Positions 5,808 through 10,227 of a stretch of 10,227 nt of DNA are shown in pieces (the first letter of the stretch is position 1; each line of letters starts with the position of its first letter). Made by a program: the position numbers and the translations under genes. The stretch is from an uncultured Sulfitobacter sp. (lineage in GTDB: Bacteria > Pseudomonadota > Alphaproteobacteria > Rhodobacterales > Rhodobacteraceae): the NCBI GenBank assembly GCA_937923365.1, contig CALAIJ010000307.1:1-10227 (forward strand), read 5' to 3'. The notes beneath the pieces were generated by a model. It saw nothing but the letters and a program-made list of their open reading frames with translations, searched no databases and was not told the DNA's origin.

Positions 5808-7004
5808 ATGTCAGAAACTGTTCGTGAAAAAGCCGCTCAGTCTATCGCCCTTGTGGACGAGGTCAACGCCGTGATCCTGCCCGAGCCTGTGGACGCAAAC
5901 GCCATCGTACCGCTGTCGGAAGCCGACAAGCCACTGGGCGCCGAGATCAAGGCGCGCATGGCAGAGATCGATATGAGCGACACGCAGTCCATCGTCTCTT
6001 TCGGGTCTGGCGCGCAAGCCGAATTGCAGGAAATCAGCCAAGCAATGTTGCAAGACGTGCGCAACAAGGATGTCGGCCCCGCGGGTGACAGCCTGCGCTC
6101 CATCGTGACCACGATCCGTGGCTTCTCCGTCTCTGAGCTGGACGTGCGCCGCAAGCGTTCATGGTGGGAGAAACTGCTGGGGCGCGCCGCACCTTTCGCC
6201 AAGTTCACCGCCAAGTTCGAAAAGGTCCAAGGCCAGATCGACCGCGTCACCGACAACCTGTTGAACCACGAGCATACGCTGCTGAAAGACATCAAGTCGC
6301 TGGACATGCTCTATGAAAAGACACTGCAGTTCTACGACGAACTGGCACTTTATATTTCTGCAGGCGAAGCAAAGCTGGCCGAGCTGGACGACAAGACAAT
6401 CCCCGCCAAGGAAAAGGCCGTCAGCAAGGCGAAGGAAGCCGATCAGGTCATGGTCGCGCAAGAGCTGCGTGATCTGCGCGCTGCCCGCGACGATCTGGAG
6501 CGCCGTGTGCATGATCTGAAACTCACCCGTCAGGTGACGATGCAGTCCCTGCCCTCCATCCGTTTGGTGCAGGAAAACGACAAGAGCCTTGTCACCAAGA
6601 TCAATTCCACGCTGGTCAACACCGTTCCGCTTTGGGAAACCCAGCTGGCGCAGGCCGTCACCATCCAGCGTTCTGCCGAAGCCGCAACTGCCGTACGCGA
6701 GGCCAACGATCTGACCAACGAGTTGCTGACCTCCAACGCCAAGAACCTGCGCGAGAGCAACAAAATGATCCGCGAAGAGATGGAGCGCGGTGTCTTTGAC
6801 ATCGAGGCCGTCAAGCAGGCCAACGCCGATCTGATCGGCACCATCGAGGAATCGCTTCAGATCGCCGACGAAGGCAAGGCCAAGCGCGCCGCAGCCGAGG
6901 TGGAACTCAAAGAGATGGAAGCCAAATTGCGCGACACGCTGGCCTCTGCCAAAGCCAAGAAGACCGGCCTTGGCGATACGGCCTCCGGCGCGGTTCCCGG
7001 CTAA
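5808..7004 (+). CDS. telA: Toxic anion resistance protein, TelA family
   Basis: The product is a 398-residue, mostly helical cytosolic protein of the TelA family (KlaA/YaaN relatives), at typical length. After a variable N-terminus (about 1-55) come a segment with RKRSWWEKLLGR (115-126), which could contact membrane, and long coiled-coil helices (about 135-245, with LLNHEHTLLKDIKSLDMLYE at 151-170). The family signature region is SLPSIRLVQENDKSLVTKI (247-265), followed by NTVPLWETQLAQAV (271-284), the equivalent of the IPLWK.Q motif. Further helices extend to 380 and the tail is short and disordered. Family members are linked to resistance to tellurite and to other envelope-acting agents, but the mechanism is unknown. 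AAGGAG at 5793-5798 lies 9 bases before the ATG. It ends 5 bp before the lipoprotein gene, so the two are coupled. Confidence 0.93.
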   Translation: MSETVREKAAQSIALVDEVNAVILPEPVDANAIVPLSEADKPLGAEIKARMAEIDMSDTQSIVSFGSGAQAELQEISQAMLQDVRNKDVGPAGDSLRSIVTTIRGFSVSELDVRRKRSWWEKLLGRAAPFAKFTAKFEKVQGQIDRVTDNLLNHEHTLLKDIKSLDMLYEKTLQFYDELALYISAGEAKLAELDDKTIPAKEKAVSKAKEADQVMVAQELRDLRAARDDLERRVHDLKLTRQVTMQSLPSIRLVQENDKSLVTKINSTLVNTVPLWETQLAQAVTIQRSAEAATAVREANDLTNELLTSNAKNLRESNKMIREEMERGVFDIEAVKQANADLIGTIEESLQIADEGKAKRAAAEVELKEMEAKLRDTLASAKAKKTGLGDTASGAVPG

Positions 7005-7009
7005 ACCTG

Positions 7010-7984
7010 ATGCGGGGGCTGGGGCAAAAAGCGGCACGATGGACCACCACGCTGGCATGCGTGGTGGGTCTGGCCGCGTGTACGGCGTCAGCCCCCGTTT
7101 CGCCCACGCTCAAGCCGCCGTCGAACCGTCCGGCCCCTGCCAAACCGCCCAAGCCTGCGGCAAAACCGCAGGTCGCCAATCCCACAAGCCAGAAAAGCGC
7201 CAGCCTGCGCAGCTATCTCAATCAGGTGCAGCGTGCACAACTGACCCAAGGCCTGCTGCGCCGTGATGGCGGCGGGGCTGATACGCCTTATACCGCCGAC
7301 GTATTGGCCCGCAATTTCGAGCAGATCGCGTTTTTCAACGAATATAACGGCACCTTTACCGGTCGTGGTGGGGCCAGCCCGCTGCGTCGTTGGTCGGCAC
7401 CCGTGCGCATGCAGGTGATCTTTGGCGCAGGCGTGCCACCGTCGCAGCGGAATGCCGACGGATTTGCCGTCTCGCAATATGCAAACCGTCTGGCGCGGGT
7501 CACAGGGCACCCTGTTTCAGCCACCGGCACGCCCAATTTCATTGTGATCATCGCAGGCGAAGACGACCGGACGGAGGCTTTGCAGACGGCTGCACAGCGG
7601 ATACCCGGCATCTCGGACACGTCTTTGCGCGCCCTGCGCGACATGCGCCGCGACACTTATTGCGCGGTGGCGGCCTATGCCGCCGGTCCTAATGCAAACA
7701 CCTATACTGCCGCTGTGGCCGTGATCCGGTCGGAAAATCCCGATCTGTTGCGCCTGTCTTGCATTCACGAAGAACTGGCTCAGGGGTTGGGACTGGCCAA
7801 CGACAGCCCCGCCGCGCGGCCATCGATCTTCAATGACGATGACGAGTTTGCCTTGCTGACCCGCCATGATGAGCAATTGTTGCGCATGCTATACGACCGC
7901 CGCTTGCGCACAGGGATGACAGCGGCGGAAGCACGGCCAATCGTGCGCACCCTTGCGCGGGAAATTGCTGGCGGGCCGGTCTGA
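7010..7984 (+). CDS. DUF2927 domain lipoprotein
   Basis: This 324-residue protein begins with a basic N-terminus, a hydrophobic stretch and the lipobox GLAAC (Cys24), so it should be a lipoprotein anchored on the periplasmic side. A Pro/Lys/Ala-rich linker (about 28-58) follows, then the globular domain. The C-terminal half has the landmarks I associate with DUF2927: YCAVAAYA (217-224), CIHEELAQGLGLANDS (251-266), then PSIFNDDDEFALLTRHDEQL (271-290) and LYDRRLRTGM (294-303). The HEE (253-255), ND (264-265) and His286 residues recall metalloprotease helices, but the spacing is not HExxH. It starts 5 bp after telA with no clear Shine-Dalgarno of its own, suggesting coupled translation. Function unknown; DUF name assigned from memory of the motifs. 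Confidence 0.82.
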   Translation: MRGLGQKAARWTTTLACVVGLAACTASAPVSPTLKPPSNRPAPAKPPKPAAKPQVANPTSQKSASLRSYLNQVQRAQLTQGLLRRDGGGADTPYTADVLARNFEQIAFFNEYNGTFTGRGGASPLRRWSAPVRMQVIFGAGVPPSQRNADGFAVSQYANRLARVTGHPVSATGTPNFIVIIAGEDDRTEALQTAAQRIPGISDTSLRALRDMRRDTYCAVAAYAAGPNANTYTAAVAVIRSENPDLLRLSCIHEELAQGLGLANDSPAARPSIFNDDDEFALLTRHDEQLLRMLYDRRLRTGMTAAEARPIVRTLAREIAGGPV

Positions 7985-7992
7985 TCCGGTGC

Positions 7993-8373
7993 TCAGGCCG
8001 CAGCCTGACGGCGCGACAGATACACAAACAGCAGCCCAAGTGCTGAGGGCACCATCTGTACAAGGCCCGGTTTCAACGCGACGGTAACTGCCGCACCAAG
8101 ACCTGCAACAAAGACGAACAACAGGAAACAGGACGCAATCCGCGCCTGCCACTTCACGTCCGCAATGAACAGAGACCACACAAGGCCCACGCCCAGAAAA
8201 GCGTTGTAAATCCCCTGGTTGGCCGCCATCTGGATCGTTTGTTCAAACAACTCGGGTGGGAAGCTTTCAAAAACCGCCGGCCCGCGCGATGTCCATGCAA
8301 AAATCTCGAACCAGGCAATGTAGAAATGTAGCGCTGCGACCAATGCGATCAGAACAAGTGCGATAGATTTCAT
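7993..8373 (-). CDS. DUF1304-family small membrane protein
   Basis: The product is a 126-residue membrane protein with four hydrophobic segments (about 3-24, 56-72, 79-99, 105-120). It shows DUF1304 features: HFYIAWFEIFAW (16-27) in helix 1 and ANQGIYNAFLGVGL (51-64) in helix 2, with conserved His16, Asn52, Gln53 and Asn57. The function of the family is unknown. The ATG at 8373 is preceded on the minus strand by GGGGGA with 7 bases of spacing; a longer in-frame start at 8403 adds 10 residues with no clear ribosome site. It converges on the DUF2927 gene with 8 bp between the stops and is divergent from the SPFH gene. It probably has its own promoter and may be unrelated to the stress cluster. 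Confidence 0.85.
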   Translation of the reverse strand: MKSIALVLIALVAALHFYIAWFEIFAWTSRGPAVFESFPPELFEQTIQMAANQGIYNAFLGVGLVWSLFIADVKWQARIASCFLLFVFVAGLGAAVTVALKPGLVQMVPSALGLLFVYLSRRQAAA

Positions 8374-8540
8374 CTGTCGTTCCCCCAACCCAAATGCGTC
8401 CACGGCAGTCTCGTCTGTGGCGGGGCGATAATCAACCAGAATGCACGCGGGGCGAATGCAGCGGCCATTTTCGGCCTCCCTTGATAACGCTGGCCCATCA
8501 CAATACTCTGCGCTGAAACCTATGAAAAGGACTGCACCCC
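8374..8540. promoter_or_regulatory. Divergent promoter region, DUF1304 / SPFH genes
   Basis: These 167 bp lie between divergent genes and must carry both promoters. Toward the SPFH gene, TTGATA (8481-8486) and AATACT (8502-8507, spacing 15) or TACTCT (8504-8509, spacing 17) form a possible but poor sigma-70-type pair. AAAAGGA (8525-8531) is the SPFH ribosome binding site, 9 bases before the ATG. No clear operator palindrome was found. Confidence 0.4.
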
Positions 8541-9650
8541 ATGGGCATTTTCGATTTCCTCTCCGGTGAATTCATCGACGTCATCCATTGGGTGGACGAC
8601 ACCCGCGATACCATGGTCTGGCGGGTCGAGCGCGAAGGCCACGAGATCAAGTATGGCGCCAAGCTGACCGTCCGCGAGGGGCAGGCCGCCGTCTTCGTGC
8701 ACGAAGGCCAGTTGGCGGATGTCTTTACCCCCGGCCTGTACATGCTTGAGACCAACAACATGCCGATCCTCACCACGCTGATGCACTGGGATCACGGCTT
8801 TCGCAGCCCGTTCAAGTCCGAGATCTATTTCGTCAACACCACACGGTTCAATGACCTCAAATGGGGCACCAAAAACCCGATCATCGTGCGCGATCCCGAA
8901 TTTGGCCCCGTGCGCCTACGCGCCTTTGGCACTTATTCCGTCAAGGTCAGCGATCCTGCGCGGTTCCTCACCGAGATCGTCGGCACCGATGGCGAATTCA
9001 CCATGGACGAGATCAGCTACCAGATCCGCAACATCATCGTGCAAGAGTTCTCACGCACCATAGCACGTGCTGGCATTCCGGTGCTTGATATGGCTGCGAA
9101 CACCCGCGAGCTGGGGCAATTGGTCGGCCGCGAGATCGCCGCACAACTGGCCGAATACGGTCTGGCAATGCCCGAGCTTTACATCGAGAACATCTCGCTG
9201 CCGCCCGCCGTTGAAGAGGTCATGGACAAGCGATCCTCTATGGGTGTCATCGGAAACCTCAACGAATACATGCAGTTCCAGGCTGCCGAAGCGCTGGGGC
9301 GTGACGGCGCCGGTGCTGCGGCCATCCAGGCAGGCATGGGGGCGGGCCTTGGCATGCAGATCGGCGCACAGGCGGCGGGCCCTTGGGGCGCACGGACCGT
9401 GTCGGCCCCGGCACCTGCGGCCATCGCGCCCCCACCGCCACCTGTCGAGCACGTCTGGCATATTGCGGACAACGGTCAGACAACCGGCCCCTTTTCCAAA
9501 GCCAAGCTGGGCCGCATGGCCGCCGACGGAGAGTTGACCCGCGAGACCTTTGTCTGGACGCCCGGTCAGGACGGCTGGCAAAAGGCCGAGGACGTGATGG
9601 AACTGGCGCAACTCTTTACTGTGCTGCCACCGCCACCCCCCGGGTCTTGA
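8541..9650 (+). CDS. SPFH (Band 7) protein with C-terminal GYF_2-like domain
   Basis: This 369-residue protein belongs to the soluble SPFH group typified by B. subtilis YdjI ('virion core protein-like'). The N-terminus, MGIFDFLSGEFIDVIHW, is amphipathic and not a transmembrane anchor. The SPFH domain (about 25-225) contains REGQAAVFVHEGQLADVFTP (45-64), GLYMLETNNMPI (65-76), LRAFGTYSVKVSDP (126-139) and the helical end YGLAMPELYIENISLPPAVE (206-225). A Gly/Ala-rich stretch (255-284) and a Pro-rich linker (290-301) lead to a GYF_2 (DUF4339)-like domain (about 305-352): WHIADNGQTTGPFS, then TFVWTPGQDGWQKAEDV. Family members often carry zinc ribbons in this place. In B. subtilis ydjI sits with a pspA homolog (ydjF), which links the group to membrane stress. 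The role here is inferred: a membrane-surface scaffold. Confidence 0.9.
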   Translation: MGIFDFLSGEFIDVIHWVDDTRDTMVWRVEREGHEIKYGAKLTVREGQAAVFVHEGQLADVFTPGLYMLETNNMPILTTLMHWDHGFRSPFKSEIYFVNTTRFNDLKWGTKNPIIVRDPEFGPVRLRAFGTYSVKVSDPARFLTEIVGTDGEFTMDEISYQIRNIIVQEFSRTIARAGIPVLDMAANTRELGQLVGREIAAQLAEYGLAMPELYIENISLPPAVEEVMDKRSSMGVIGNLNEYMQFQAAEALGRDGAGAAAIQAGMGAGLGMQIGAQAAGPWGARTVSAPAPAAIAPPPPPVEHVWHIADNGQTTGPFSKAKLGRMAADGELTRETFVWTPGQDGWQKAEDVMELAQLFTVLPPPPPGS

Positions 9651-9726
9651 TCCTGCGAGAACAGCCAAAGGCTGGCCGAGCGGTGCCGCTCATCGCTGGG
9701 CTATGCCCGCTCTTCGCAGGCACCAG
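9651..9726. other. Short intergenic stretch with GC hairpins, SPFH to cytochrome-like gene
   Basis: This gap contains AGCC/GGCT around AAA (9663-9673) and GAGCG/CGCTC around GTGC (9678-9691). Neither is followed by a T run, so intrinsic termination is not supported. A weak AGG at 9718-9720 precedes the next ATG (9727) by 6 bases. Read-through from the SPFH gene is possible. Confidence 0.35.
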
Positions 9727-10152
9727 ATGACACGCCGCAGCCTTTCCATTCTGCTGCATTGGGCCGTTTTCATGCTGATCCTGATCATGGTGAAAGGCGG
9801 CGTCTCCGCGCCTTGGGCGCTGTGGTCCTTTGTGGCCGTTGTAACTGTCTGGTCGGGCATGACGCTGGTCTTTGGGCTGCTGGGACGTGCTGGGCCGAAA
9901 CTTTCGCCACGCTGGCGTCGTGCCTACCCTTGGATGCACCGTTCTCTTCATCTCCTCTTGGCGCTGACCGCCCTTGCGATCCTGATGCGCCTGATCGGCC
10001 ACCCCCTATGGTGGCTCGATGCGTGGAGCATGCTGCTGATCACACTTGGCGCTGGCGCCTTTCACGGGTTATTCCATTTCTGGCGCCACAACGCGCTTTT
10101 TGACGGCGCGCTCAAACTGATCACCCCGAAGGTGCTGCACAAATGGCTCTGA
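9727..10152 (+). CDS. Cytochrome b561-like small membrane protein
   Basis: The product is 141 residues with four likely membrane helices (about 6-23, 30-52, 72-92, 98-118). Histidines sit where b-type heme ligands are expected: His11 in LLHW, His71 and His75 in WMHRSLHLLLAL (69-80), His91, and His113 and His117 in FHGLFHFWRH (112-121). This fits the short prokaryotic cytochrome b561 / 'cytochrome b/b6 domain' group, which moves electrons within the membrane, though the protein is shorter than a typical b561 (about 175 residues). The ATG at 9727 is preferred to 9703 because MTRRSL places the usual basic residues before helix 1. Its TGA overlaps the next gene by 10 bases, so the two are co-translated. 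Confidence 0.72.
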   Translation: MTRRSLSILLHWAVFMLILIMVKGGVSAPWALWSFVAVVTVWSGMTLVFGLLGRAGPKLSPRWRRAYPWMHRSLHLLLALTALAILMRLIGHPLWWLDAWSMLLITLGAGAFHGLFHFWRHNALFDGALKLITPKVLHKWL

Positions 10153-10227
10153 GCCTGCCCAAACGCCGCACCGTCCTGAAAGCCGTGCATTGGATGATGG
10201 TGCCTTTGCTGGTCTGGTTCATCCTTG
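10143..10227 (+). CDS. Cytochrome b/b6-domain protein, N-terminus only (cut by window end)
   Basis: The first 28 residues are visible: MALSLPKRRTVLKAVHWMMV and then PLLVWFIL. A basic start followed by a hydrophobic helix with an early His-Trp (16-17) is the typical start of a b561-like cytochrome, as in the gene just upstream. GAAGG at 10128-10132 serves as Shine-Dalgarno inside the upstream coding region, 10 bases before the ATG. The gene overlaps the upstream one in another frame by 10 bases. The rest lies outside the window, so family and heme count cannot be confirmed. Confidence 0.65.
   Translation, partial: MALSLPKRRTVLKAVHWMMVPLLVWFIL

Noticed and set aside
2878..7004. Cluster as a horizontally acquired tellurite resistance island
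   Set aside because: No integrase, tRNA junction, direct repeats or change in base composition is visible, and the flanking genes look like core chromosome; resistance to tellurite is only a family label.
6159..7058. Long open frame of 299 codons on the minus strand opposite telA
   Set aside because: It is the antisense shadow of a GC-rich, well-recognised telA gene; the translation shows no family motifs and no ribosome site was seen.
9673..9730. TGGCCGAGCGGT resembles the D-arm of a tRNA-Ser or tRNA-Leu
   Set aside because: No acceptor stem, anticodon arm or GGTTCGAATCC-like T-arm can be found at the right distances on this strand, so it is a chance match.

Overview
The window looks like chromosomal DNA of a marine alphaproteobacterium, most likely a Roseobacter-group member of the Rhodobacteraceae. 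This is inferred from moderately high GC, dense short-spaced operons, and the style of the TadA, RluB, DUF2927 and UPF0173-type proteins. No database search was possible, so genus is not assigned. There are no mobile elements, RNA genes or CRISPR arrays that I can support.

Left part (1-2602): the C-terminal end of an unrecognised gene, a VOC-fold (glyoxalase-like) protein, and a UPF0173-type metallo-beta-lactamase-fold hydrolase, all on the + strand. The hydrolase converges on tadA (tRNA A34 deaminase, - strand). tadA is divergent from rluB (23S rRNA pseudouridine synthase, + strand), so two RNA-modification genes share a 63-bp intergenic region.

Central part (2664-7984): the notable region. 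In order on the + strand it holds a 67-aa membrane protein, an XpaC-family protein, a TerC-family membrane protein, a 29-aa membrane microprotein, a second XpaC-family paralog, a TelA (toxic anion resistance) protein, and a DUF2927 lipoprotein. XpaC and TelA families are neighbours elsewhere too (xpaC-yaaN in Bacillus subtilis), and TerC belongs to the same broad tellurite/metal/envelope stress network. The parallel layout of the two xpaC genes, each preceded by a tiny membrane ORF with overlapping translation signals, is not explained by known function.

Right part (7993-10227): a DUF1304 membrane protein on the - strand; a soluble SPFH (Band 7) protein with a C-terminal GYF_2-like domain, of a type also linked to membrane stress; then two overlapping genes for b-type-cytochrome-like membrane proteins, the second cut by the window end.

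Working together (inference): TelA, the two XpaC proteins, TerC and the SPFH-GYF protein plausibly form an envelope or metal stress module, with the DUF2927 lipoprotein as a periplasmic-side component. Actual tellurite resistance should not be assumed from the family names.
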